Assembly: GCA_029339195.1 (NCBI GenBank)
Contig: JAPTJF010000211.1
Coordinates: forward strand, 1-64,000
Origin: Micractinium sp. NFX-FRZ
Lineage: Eukaryota > Chlorophyta > Trebouxiophyceae > Chlorellales > Chlorellaceae
Direction of reading: 5' to 3'
DNA length: 64,000 nt
Part shown: piece after piece, positions 31,101-40,400 of the stretch
Layout: each line of letters opens with the position of its first letter
How positions within the stretch are numbered: position 1 is the first letter of the stretch
Notes under the pieces: model-generated
The model's database searches: none
Told to the model about the DNA's origin: nothing
Seen by the model: only the letters and a program-made list of their open reading frames with translations
Position numbers and translations under genes: made by a program

Positions 31101-34095
31101 AGTGTGATCCTACTAGCGTACAGGACGGGCACGGAATGCGAGCCCGCCCTCTTGGTGAGCGTGAGAAGCAGGGCAGCCCCTTCACACCTTCAGGCAGCGC
31201 ACGCCATCCACTCAATTGCAGGCAAGGGATAAGGAATGACACTGCGCTCGCTCGCTCGCTCACCCGGTGCGGGTGAGGAAGCAGGGGACGCCCTTGATGT
31301 CGAGCTTCAGGAAGTTGGAGAAGTAGACCTTGTCCAGGTCCTGCTGCACGAATTGCTGCAACAGAAGAAACACAGAGAGGAAGGGGTAGAAAGGGTGAGC
31401 CAGAGGAGTAGAACTTGCTCAGGTCCTGCTTCACAAGTTGCTGCCCGGAAGAAGGCGGGAAGGGACGGAAGGGAGGACAGTTGGAGCAACAGGGAGGGGT
31501 GCAGTCCCTTGTCCAGGTCCTGCCTTCACAATCTGCTGCAAGGATGGGAAGGAGGGAGGGAGGGAGGGGACTTGCAGAAGGTGGGGCAACCAGTGGAGCA
31601 CACCCTGTCCAGACCCTGCTTCACACACTGCTGCGAGGACGGGAGGAGTCCGCAAGTAGTGAAGCAGCACACCATACCCGACTGGTGCTCCCCCATCCCC
31701 CACCCCTGCCAGCCCCGCCCTTGGGGCGCACCTGCCGCGACCCCACCCGCGTCGGGGGCCCCGCACCAGCCTGCCACATACACGCCCCCATCAGATGCCG
31801 CAGCAGCACCTCCACGGCCTTACTCCCCTGCACCAGCGTGCCACATACACACAGCCAATTGCCGCCGCCACCCGCAGCTCCCAGTGCCAAGCAGGCAGCC
31901 CACCTGCAGCACGCCCACGGCCTTGGGCCCCTGCAGCGCCAGCAGCGAGCGGTCGTCGTGAAGGATCATGTCCACCTGCCCGCCCTTGGCCTGCGGTGGG
32001 GGGGAGGGGAGACGGTAAGAGAGGTTGCGAAGGAGGGAGGGAGGGAGGGAGGGAGGGAGGGAGGGAGGGAGGGGGGGGAGGAGGGAGGGAGGGATCATGT
32101 CCAAATGCCCGCGCTTGGCCTGCAGGGGGGAGGGGGAAGAGGCAGCCAGGTGGAGGAACAGGGGTGAAGCAGGGAAGGGATGTGTCACCCTGCCACCTCC
32201 TCAAACCCCCTGCCTTGCCTATTGCCCGTTGGGCCAGCCTGCCCAGCACGTCGTTGACCACGAGGTGCTTGCCCAGGAACGCCCACCCTCCGCCCCATTC
32301 CGCCAGCACAGCCCTCCTGATGCATGCACCCCTCACACCTTGTAAGCCGCCAGGTGCTTGCCAAGGTGCGCGAGGTCCTTCTCGCGGCAGCCGGCATTCA
32401 CCACAATGTATAGCTCATCGGCAGCCACCTTGGTCACCACTGCACACAGCAGGGTGGCAGCACACACAAGCACACATAGAGCCACAGCCCGACTGTCAGC
32501 GCTGTGGGTGACATGTGCCGACCCAGTGTGCCACTTTTGAGTCGGCATGGGTGGTGCGTGCAGGCAGAGCTCATTGGCGGCCACCTTGGCGGCCACCACT
32601 GCACAGGGCACACAGAGAGCACACAGAGAGCGCACGGCGCAGCGGGTAGCACGTATGCATACACAGTCTGCCAATGAGCAACGCCAACATTGATGCTGTC
32701 GTCCACCGCCAGCCCAAGCTGAGAATATGTTGAGAATAACATCTGTGCATGCAGGCGCAGCGGCATACGCCACGTCTCGATCACCGCTGCTGCGGCCCCC
32801 ATGCCTGCGTGGGATCCAACACACCCACCCGTGTCGTCGATGATGCCGCCCTTCTCGTTGGTGAACACCGACAGGGTGCCCGTGCCGTCGGCCAGCGCAG
32901 CAATGTCGCCCACCACTAGGCCCTCCAGGAAGGGGATGGCGTCCTTGCCCTGTGGGTGGGCAGTCGGCACGCAGCATGTGAGGTGAGGAGGTGCAAACGT
33001 CTCGTGATAGGACAGTTGGAAAGAAGGAGAGTTAGGCTCTCCCACCACGAGGCCCTCCAGCCCTCGAGGCATCACCCCAGCCATCACCCCTCGTCCAACC
33101 ACACGCCACCAGCGCACCTTGAGGGTCAGGCCGCACATGTGCGACACGTCAAACAGGGAGGCGGAGGAGCGGCACCAGAGGGTGGAGTCGATGATCGAAT
33201 CCTGCAGTGCAGCAACCGCAGCAGAACAGTTTTGGGCAAGGGCAGACAGTGCATGAGCATTGGAATGGGTGCTTGACGATGCTGTATAAGTCATGTTCGC
33301 GCCCGCCAGCGGCCACGGGAGCGCGGCCTTTGGGAGAACAGCACTCGGCCAGGGTGTGGCGCCGTGCACGTGGGTGCAGGGCTGCCGCTGGCCCGACACC
33401 AGGTGCTTCCAGGCCGTCTTGGAGCCCTATACTCAGCCCTTCATGCAGCCCAAACCGGTCTCTGCCTGCTGTCGGCTGCACGCTGTGCCTGCCGGGCCCT
33501 GCTCTGCCCGCTTGCCTTGTACTGAATCGGCATGCTCCACCCCGCAAAGGGCACCATCTTGGCTGCAAGAAGAAAGAAGAGGGGTAAGGAAGAAATGCAA
33601 ACAAGTCTAACATGATTTGATGGTGGGGACAAAAAGATGAAGATGCAGGTGAAGAGGGAGGCGGGCGGGGTGGCCGCAGCGAGGGGAGGGGAACCAAGGC
33701 GGTGACGCCAGGGCAGCACAGTGGCGGGGAGTTGCCGAGCACGCAGGAAGGGAGAGGCTGCGCAGATGTCGGCAAGATGCAACGGGCGTGCTTGGATGTC
33801 ATTCTGCAGCCCAGGTGAGGCGTGCCGAGGCTGAGTAATGTTTTGTGGGACTCCCCACCCAAACCCCCAGCCTGCCGCCCGCCCACCCCGCCGCCGCACC
33901 TCCATTGGCAACGTGGAAGTCATACAGCGGCGTCTTCAGCAGACTGGCGTCATCCGCAAAGCCGCGACGCAGAGAGAAGCCGGCAGCGGCGCAGGCGTTG
34001 GTGAGGCCCGAGGTGGAGGAGGAGATGGCGGACACCTCGCTGCCGGCCTGCCGGCCCAGGGCCCGCAGCAGGGTGACAGCAGCCTGGCCCCTCAT
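28119..34095 (-). CDS. gcvT: Aminomethyltransferase, glycine cleavage T protein
   Basis: Tetrahydrofolate-dependent T subunit of the mitochondrial glycine decarboxylase complex; it releases ammonia from the lipoyl-bound aminomethyl group and makes 5,10-methylene-THF, needed for photorespiration. Twelve exons fit exactly: 34095-33900, 33562-33516, 33201-33118, 32949-32829, 32439-32339, 31990-31904, 31355-31264, 30824-30676, 29711-29614, 29326-29240, 28743-28658, 28239-28119, giving 422 residues, close to the plant enzyme. Residues 1 to about 45 are Arg/Ser/Ala-rich (mitochondrial presequence). Family blocks in order include [68 protein letters not shown] and a C-terminal domain ending THYHKP. 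The intron after 33516 has a GC donor. Introns carry the densest set of exon echoes in the window. It is divergent from the PAM68-like gene. Confidence 0.97.
28441..28556 (-). repeat. Donor-side echoes of gcvT exon 11
   Basis: CACCCCATGGACATGTTCCTC at 28446 and GACCCATGGAGATGTTCTAG at 28534 resemble the exon end CACCCCATGGAGATGTTCTT at 28655. Pyrimidine-rich flanks are also repeated. The real donor belongs to the first copy in transcript order. Confidence 0.75.
29405..29455 (-). repeat. Acceptor-side echo of gcvT exon 10
   Basis: It would encode [12 protein letters not shown], against [13 protein letters not shown] in exon 29326-29240, with a preserved GCGCAG acceptor. Confidence 0.7.
29680..30300 (-). 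repeat. Tandem array of gcvT exon 9 start (about 110-bp units)
   Basis: Besides the real exon (29711-29614), copies of its start with the acceptor (plus-strand form GGGGGTGATG, CCCTC or TCCTC, CAGGTCGTTGCCTG) occur near 29785, 29905, 30010, 30130 and 30250. Intervening intron sequence (GGGGAACGCGAGGGACAGCA, AAATCAGTGAAGCACGCG) is repeated with them. Only the unit furthest 3' in the transcript continues into a full exon; the others have lost frame through indels. Confidence 0.92.
30449..30600 (-). repeat. Donor-side echoes of gcvT exon 8
   Basis: Two copies of the exon end (plus-strand CACCGTACAGGCACAGGCTG near 30456 and CACGATACAGGCAGAGGCCT near 30560) resemble the real CACCGTACAGGCAGAGGCCT at 30673. 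They would encode [15 protein letters not shown] peptides followed by a donor. Confidence 0.85.
30893..31070 (-). repeat. Acceptor-side echoes of gcvT exon 8
   Basis: Two copies of the exon start with the acceptor (plus-strand CCGTCCTCGCCGGTGTACCT then GCAG) lie at about 30893-30945 and 31015-31065, almost identical to 30785-30830. They would encode [14 protein letters not shown] and [12 protein letters not shown], so the first is still nearly intact. Confidence 0.9.
31395..31640 (-). repeat. Acceptor-side echoes of gcvT exon 7
   Basis: Three copies, about 105 bp apart (31400-31445, 31500-31545, 31600-31640), resemble the exon start. The first would encode [14 protein letters not shown], against [14 protein letters not shown] starting one codon upstream of the exon; the others are weaker. 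Confidence 0.85.
31740..31870 (-). repeat. Donor-side echo of gcvT exon 6
   Basis: The segment near 31795-31830 would encode GSKAVEVLL, against GPKAVGVLQ at the end of exon 31990-31904. The motif CCTGCCACATACAC is also duplicated in the same stretch. Confidence 0.65.
32031..32094. repeat. (GGGA)n polypurine tract
   Basis: A nearly perfect run of about 16 GGGA/AGGG units lies in a gcvT intron, next to an acceptor-side echo at 32091-32126. Such tracts can form triplex or G-quadruplex DNA. A shorter GGGA run lies at 31550-31570. Confidence 0.9.
32091..32126 (-). repeat. Acceptor-side echo of gcvT exon 6
   Basis: Plus-strand GGATCATGTCCAAATGCCCG continues into CGCTTGGCCTGCAGG, against the real exon start GGATCATGTCCACCTGCCCG at 31963. 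It would encode AKRGHLDMI, against AKGGQVDMI. Confidence 0.85.
32232..32290 (-). repeat. Donor-side echo of gcvT exon 5
   Basis: It would encode [11 protein letters not shown], against [11 protein letters not shown] at the end of exon 32439-32339. Confidence 0.7.
32550..32605 (-). repeat. Acceptor-side echo of gcvT exon 5
   Basis: It would encode [13 protein letters not shown], against [12 protein letters not shown] in the real exon, with the same TGCAG acceptor. Confidence 0.8.
33035..33080 (-). repeat. Acceptor-side echo of gcvT exon 4
   Basis: It would encode [12 protein letters not shown], against [11 protein letters not shown] in exon 32949-32829. Confidence 0.75.
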
Positions 34096-34381
34096 GGTCG
34101 ATGTTGGTGATCGCAAAATGCGCGATGCAGGTGGCCAGCGGCCAAGCAAAACACCCACCTCTTGAACCCAGCATTCGAAGCAGGGTGAGCCATCCGGCTG
34201 GGTGAGACGGATAGGCGCAAAGCACTGGCTTGGTACTGCGCTCTATTCCTTGGGTAGGCCCTCCATCTTGTATTTTCTATCAAGAGCAGCGCCGCTCGCT
34301 CCAAAGCTTCGCCCCCACATCCAGCCACAGCCTCCCGCCATCCAGGCACGCGCATCCCATCCCGCTCGGCTGCCAAACAGT
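34096..34381. promoter_or_regulatory. Bidirectional promoter region, gcvT / PAM68-like
   Basis: 286 bases between divergent start codons. A TATTTTCTAT stretch at about 34270-34280 is the only AT-rich patch. It links a photorespiratory gene and a photosystem II assembly gene. Confidence 0.5.
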
Positions 34382-35935
34382 ATGCAGACTTGCATGGCGC
34401 CGTGCGGCACCGCCCGGTTGGGGGCGGCGGCGCCAGCGGCAACGGCGGGCGCGCGACCGCGCGCAGCAGTGCTGGTGACAGCGCAGCAGAAGGGGTTCAG
34501 CGGCGGCTCGGGGCAGAAGTTGCCCAAGCAGGTCAAGGTGGGAAGCTTCCCCCTGGCGCCTGCAGCTGTTTGTGTCTCATTGCATGGCAGCGCAGCCAGC
34601 CAGCGGGCGGCGGGGCAGAGGGAGTCTGGCTGGGACGCAGGCGCACTTTGCATGTGCAAGTACAGAGGGAGAGAGAGAGCTTGCTTAGGGAGCAGGCCGA
34701 GCAGCCAGGCCCAGCATTGTGTGCCTGCCTGCTCCCACCTGCCGGTTTACGCAGCGCCATTGCAGACGCGCAACACCCGCAGCTTGCATCCCCTGCATTG
34801 TCTTGTGCACCGCAGCGTCGCGCCGCCCTGCCCCGCCGGCTGCTCACCCTCTGCCCCGCCCTGCACTCCTGCACCTCCCTCCCTCCCTGCCAACAACAAG
34901 CAGAAGAGCAAGCGCGGCAAGGTGGCCTCCCGCCCCTCCCCCAAGCTCACTTTGGAGCAGCTGCAAGCGGAGCAGGCATCGTATGAGGCAGCGGCGCGCC
35001 AGCAGCAAGCGGGCACGACGGGGGCTCAGCCCCCTTCCCCTGCAGCAGCAGCAGCAGATGACAGCGACGAGGAGATCTACTTGGCGCCCAGCAGCAGCAG
35101 CAGCAGTACCAGCGGGCGGAGCGTGGAATACGGCAGTACGGCGGCGGTACCGGAGGTGGTGACGGACCGCATGCTGAAGCGGGTGATCCTGTTCATGGGG
35201 GCGCCTGTCTTCACCGGCATCATGCTCTTCCCCTTCTTCTACTGGCTCAAGGTGGGGGGGCGAGGCAAGGGGGGGAGGGAAGGCAGGAGGGAGAGAGGCA
35301 GATGGGGAGGGAGGGTGGGCAGGAGGGAGAGAGGCATAGGGGGAGGGAGCGCAGGATGGCGGGAGGAAGGGAGGAACCCCAACGCTTAAGCTCCCGTTCC
35401 GCCCTCGTCGCCTTTCTGCCCCCCCCCCCCCCGCCCCCACCCACCGGGCCCTGCCTGTTTTATATCACCGTGTTTGTTCTTCCTTGTGGCATGCAGATCC
35501 AGCAGGAGGTGGACCTGCCCAACTGGGTGGCCTATGTCGCCTCCTCCCTTACCTTTGGTGGCGGCCTGCTGGGCATCTCGTACGGCATCATGTCGGGTGG
35601 GTGGGCCCCCCTGTGCTGCCTGCTTCTCGGTCGCAGCACGCTGTCTGCGTGTTCATCCCAGACTGTCCGAAATTGAAATAGGTGCTCTGTTGACTGCTGT
35701 GCATTCTCGGATGGCGTCGTAACCTGTGCGATGCCTGCTCCTGCTGCTGCCCCTCTCGATGGTTGCCGCAGCCCGTTTTTGCCCCCGCTGACCTTCTCCC
35801 CCTCCCCCCCGCCTGCCCTGCCCTGCCCTGCCCGCTGCAGCCAGCTGGGATGTGCGGCGTGAGGGCAGCCTGCTGGGGTGGACCGAGTTCCAGGCAAACG
35901 TGCCGCTGCTCATGGACCGCTTCCGCCGCAAGTGA
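34382..35935 (+). CDS. PAM68-like photosystem II assembly protein
   Basis: Thylakoid membrane protein of the PAM68 family (DUF3464), which helps insert or assemble CP47-containing photosystem II intermediates. Four exons fit: 34382-34537, 34904-35251, 35497-35596, 35841-35935, giving 232 residues. The N-terminal 40 residues form a transit peptide. Residues 53-90 are basic (KSKRGKVASRPSPKL), then comes an acidic Ser-rich linker (DDSDEEIYLAPSSSSSS). Two membrane helices lie at about 145-165 (RVILFMGAPVFTGIMLFPFF) and 178-200. The family signature SASWDxxREGSLLG is present here as MSASWDVRREGSLLG across the last junction. A second Met at 34394 may be the start. The family assignment rests on the C-terminal motif and the topology. 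A TGTAA motif lies about 160 bases after the stop. Confidence 0.9.
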
Positions 35936-36095
35936 ACAGCGCATGCTGGGCGGCCCCGGCAGCTGGCGGCTGGCACTGACAGCTGGCACAACCCTCCAGA
36001 GCTCCACACAAGTGCTGTGCGCGTGTTGTGTGCGTGCACCGCTTCTGCAACAAAAAGACTTATCAGTTGTTGTGCTCTGAGCAGACATGCTGTTG

Positions 36096-36100
36096 TGTAA
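36096..36100 (+). terminator. TGTAA poly(A) motif, PAM68-like gene
   Basis: TGTAA lies 161 bases after the stop codon at 35935, in the range usual for green-algal transcripts. Confidence 0.6.
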
Positions 36101-36514
36101 GTGTGTCACAGCAGACCAGCAGCGGCGCAGGCAGGGGCATTGCCAGGTGCTGGCATGCGGGGAGTAATGGCAAGCTTGAGGGGTGATGTGATGGGTGTTG
36201 AAAAGATGCCAGTGAGGGAGCACCAGATTATGGCGGTGCACCAGATTATGGCTTGTGGGCTTGCTGCTGTGCCAGGCGGTCTGTCCGGCACATTGAAGAT
36301 AAGGAGAGAAGAAGAAGAGCAAGGGGCCGCCCGCTGCCATGAGTCGGGGAAAACAGCGGGTGGGTGGGTGGGTGGGCCCACCCCTCCGCTGGCTACCAGT
36401 CCTGCCACCGTGCCCCGCTGGCCCTTGCTTCGCAGCCGTCAGCCACTCCACGCTTTTTGGTGCTTCCGCACACGCACACAGACGCACGCAGGATGCGCAA
36501 CCAAGTGAGAGCGG

Positions 36515-36519
36515 TTACA
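36515..36519 (-). terminator. Possible TGTAA motif, acyl-CoA synthetase
   Basis: TTACA on the plus strand lies about 950 bases past the stop at 37472. The distance is long, so assignment is weak. Confidence 0.25.
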
Positions 36520-37471
36520 AATAAACATACAGGGTGGAGGAAGACAGGGGGCAGGGCAGTGTTGAGGGTGGGCCGCCTGCTGCGCAGGCAAGCAAGCCAG
36601 GCAAGGAATGTGGTGGGCCAGACGGACGCTGGGTACAGGGTGAGGGGTGGCAGACAGGGGTATGTGCGGGTGTAAAGCGGTGTGTCTTTTCAATGCAGCT
36701 GTGGCTTGATTGTGTGCGAGAGAGAGAGAGAGAGAGAGAACCTCTTGGCGTGACAACCGGGAAGGGAGTCGTGGGTTTGCAGTGCCAAAAGGGGGGAGGG
36801 GCGGGGGGAGGGTACACAACGCCAGCGCGGGTAGCACAGCTGTCCGGTGAGATGACTGGGCGCTTAGGCGCGCTGGATGGGCCGTTAGCTCACAACGGAT
36901 GCGGGTATGGCAGTGGGTGGGCAAGCAAGTGGGGACAAGTGGGAGGAGCAAGCAAGCGGGGGAAAAGCAGTGTCGTATCTCTTCCAGCAGGGCTGCAGCA
37001 GAGACGAAAATCAATCGAGCGTTGGTATTCAATCGCCCAACCAGCCAGCACTTGGCACGTGGCTGACGGTGGCAGGGAAGGTGGAGGGAGTGGGGTGGTG
37101 GGACGGTGGTTCGGGATGGTGGGAGGGGTGGGGTGGTAGGACGGTGGTTAACCGGTGGTTAGGGAAGGTGGGTCGGGAGGGGTGGAGTGGGGCAAAGGTG
37201 GGAGGGCGCTTGCCTGGGCGGCAAGAGCATACTTGAAGTGATCAGATGACATCGGGGAGGGGGAAGAAAGAGCGTGGTTGCAGCGGGTGGCAGGCCAGCA
37301 AGGGTGTAGAGTGTCAGAAGGGGCAGGCTCCTGTTACTTCGGGCGACCGGGCAACAGAGGGGCCTGGGCCAGAAGCAGAGCCCCGGCGCGGCACACAGCC
37401 GCCCGTAAGCATGCAGCAACAGGTGCTGACGGCGCAAGGGCGTGGGGAACACAGGCGCCGGCACAGCACGC

Positions 37472-40400
37472 TCAGCGCGGCGCCGGCGCCAGGCCCAGCT
37501 CAGCAATGGCCATCTCCCGCATCTTGTACTTCTGCGGTACAGCGGCAACACAGGGCAGTACAGTGAGTACGCAGTGGTCACCCCCTGCCTGCATCTGGTG
37601 CTTCTACGCTGTAGAGTGAGGGCGGGCAGGCAGCACGACAGAGCAAGGACGGTCCCTCTGGTTGGACCACCGATTAGCCCGGCATGCCAGCAGAGCCAAG
37701 GGGCTGGGCAAGGGCTGGGCGGGCAGCGGCGGCAGGGCAAAGGGCCAGCAACACAGCAGAGGCAGCAGAGGCAGGGCAGGAGCAGGGGCAGGGGTGGGTG
37801 GGCAGGGGCAGCAGGGGCAGAGGCAAGGCAGACAGGGGCGGGGATGGGTAGGAAGGAGCAGCAGAAGCAGCAGAGGCAGGGGCAATAAATGGGCAGGCAG
37901 GCGCCGCAGAGGAAGAGATGGGCAGGGGCAGGGCAAAGGGGCAGCAACACAGCACAAGCGGCAGAGGCAGGTATGGGCAGAGGCACGAGGCAGGGGTGCC
38001 ACAACGACGTGCCTGCGGCTTGCCGGAGATGGTCAGCGGGTAGCTGTCCACAAACTTCCAATAGCGGGGGACCTGCCGGGGGTTGGGTTGGGTGGGCAGG
38101 TGGGTGAGCAAGCGTGAGGCATTGCCACTACAACACCGCATGGCTTGGACGGTGGGTGGCTGGGTGGGTGAGCAAGCCAGCGTGCGGCACTACGACTGCC
38201 CAGTGCCTGCCCACCTTGTAGCGGGGCCACCTGCCCCTTGCACCACCGGCCCCCCGACCCACCGCCTGCCCAGCTCCCTGCCCACCTTGTAGCGGGCCAC
38301 CTGCCCCTTGCACCACTCCCGCAGCTCCGCGCGCTTCACTCCCTCAAACCCGTCCCTGCGGGCAGGCGGGCAGGCAGAAGAGAGCAAAAAGTGAATCGGC
38401 AGGGAGGGGCAGAGTGGCTTGAGAGGCCAGCACTTTGTCGCTGCTCCGCTCGCCCCAGGCCCTCAACACACGCCCATGGCAGGTGGACAGCAGAGGAGGG
38501 TAAGTAGGCGGGCGAGCGAGGGGTGAGGAGGGGCGGAAGGAAGGCAGGCGGCCTGCAAAAACCAGCTGCCCAGCAGCCACCCGGCAGCCGCCTCGTGCTC
38601 ACCAGCGTACCGCCCACCCTGCCAGCTCAGCACCACCTCACCGCCCACCCTGCCAGCTCAGCGCCACCTCACCGCCCACCTGAGCTTGATCCATGCGCAC
38701 AGCACCTCGCCGTACCGCTGGCTGGGCACGCCAAACACCTGCACGTCTGCCACGGCGGGGTGGCCGTGCAGGAACTCCTCCACCTCCCTGCAGAGAGAAG
38801 GGTTCAGTGCGTGGTAAGGGTGAGGGGGCAACATGTGGGTGTGCCTGCCACAGCCGGGTGGTCATGGAGGAGCTCCCCTGCCTCCCTGCACCACACAGGA
38901 GGAAGGTTGGGTGTGTGCGGTGCGTGCTGGGGTTGAGGGCTTGTGCCTGCCATCGACGAAGGTCCTCCACCCCCGCGGCACCCAGGTGCCGTCAAGCTAG
39001 GCGCCTCAACTGCACACCAAACACTTGCAAACAACTAGCACCATAAACCACCATAACCGACAGCACCCATCATGGATGTCCTCGTCCTCCACACATCCCG
39101 GGCAGCTCCCGTCCCTTCATCACCCCGGGCCCACTGCATGCCCGCCTGGAATTGACCCGCACATCTGTGCACGTGGCCAAAGCGCACAACAACAAGCAGC
39201 CGTGCCGGCAGCGCTCACCGCGGGTACATGTTCTCCTCCTGCCCCCCCCCTCCAGGTGACCACAGCGCATCACAGCAGCGGGCATGCCGCACAGGTGCTC
39301 ACCGCGGGTAGATGTTCTCCCCCCCCCAGATGACCATGTCCTTGATCCTCCCCACCACGTTGCAGTACCCCTGCCCATCAATGGTGGCCAGGTCACCCGT
39401 GTGCATCCACCCCTCCTGCACACAAAGGGAGAACAGATGGGTGAGGGTGGGAGGAGAGGTGGGGTAGGCAGGCGAGGGATGCAGGGAGGCCCAGCCATGC
39501 TGTCCCGCACGCACACTCACACACACACACCTGGGCGCAATAGGCGGGCCGTCGTGGCCGCATCCTCGCGCACAATTGCAGTACCATCGCACTGCCACAC
39601 ACGCATCACCCCTCGATGCGCTGCAGCCCCGGCACCCTGCACACACAAAGCGCACCCACACCCACACAGTCGCACCTGGTCAATGACGGCCGCCGTGGCC
39701 GCATCGTCACCCCAGTACCCCCGCATCACACTGTAGCCACGCACACACAGCTCTCCCACCTGCACCACGGTGGGAGTGGCGGCAGCAGGGTGGCAGTTAG
39801 GAAGGATGGGGTCAGTGGCACACAGTCGGCAGGCAGCGGCACGGAGGGTGGCAGTTAATAAGGACGGGGTCAGCGGCACACGATGGGCAGGCAGCAGCAG
39901 TGAGGGCGGCAGTTGACAACGACAGGGTCGGCGGCGGGGACGGCTCGACAGAGAGGGGCACTGCCAGTTGCCACGCCCGGCGGCTGCCCCCCACCCCCCA
40001 CCCCGCCCCCTTACACACAAAACAGGCAAGCTGGGCAGTAGGCCCAGGCCTGAGAGCAGGCTCTGCCACACATTAACAGTCACAGCCACTCACCGCGCCC
40101 AGCGGCAGCGTGCGCCCGTTCCCCGGGTCGATCACTTTGGCCTCGAGGTGGGGGTGGATGCGGCCCACTGTGGACACGCGGCGATCCACCGGGTCTGCAG
40201 GGGGAGGCAGAGAGATAGAGATTGTCAGACCAACCCACCGTTTCGCTCGAAACTGGAGGGACGATGGGGGAAGGCACCAGGCGCGTGCAGGCAAGCAGGC
40301 GGGCGGGCACAGGGCCACGCAGGGACCCCGCGGCAGAGAGGCCTGCGGCCCGCCCACCCGACGTGCAGCCACAATGCGCGCGCACCCACCGTCTGCGCCA

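Larger units (their letters stand above)
35936..37471. other. Convergent 3' intergenic region
   Basis: It lies between the PAM68-like gene (+) and the acyl-CoA synthetase gene (-). It includes a (GA)n tract at 36718-36739 and a duplicated GTGGTTCGGGATGGTGGGA-like stretch around 37090-37190. No gene was recognised. Confidence 0.55.
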
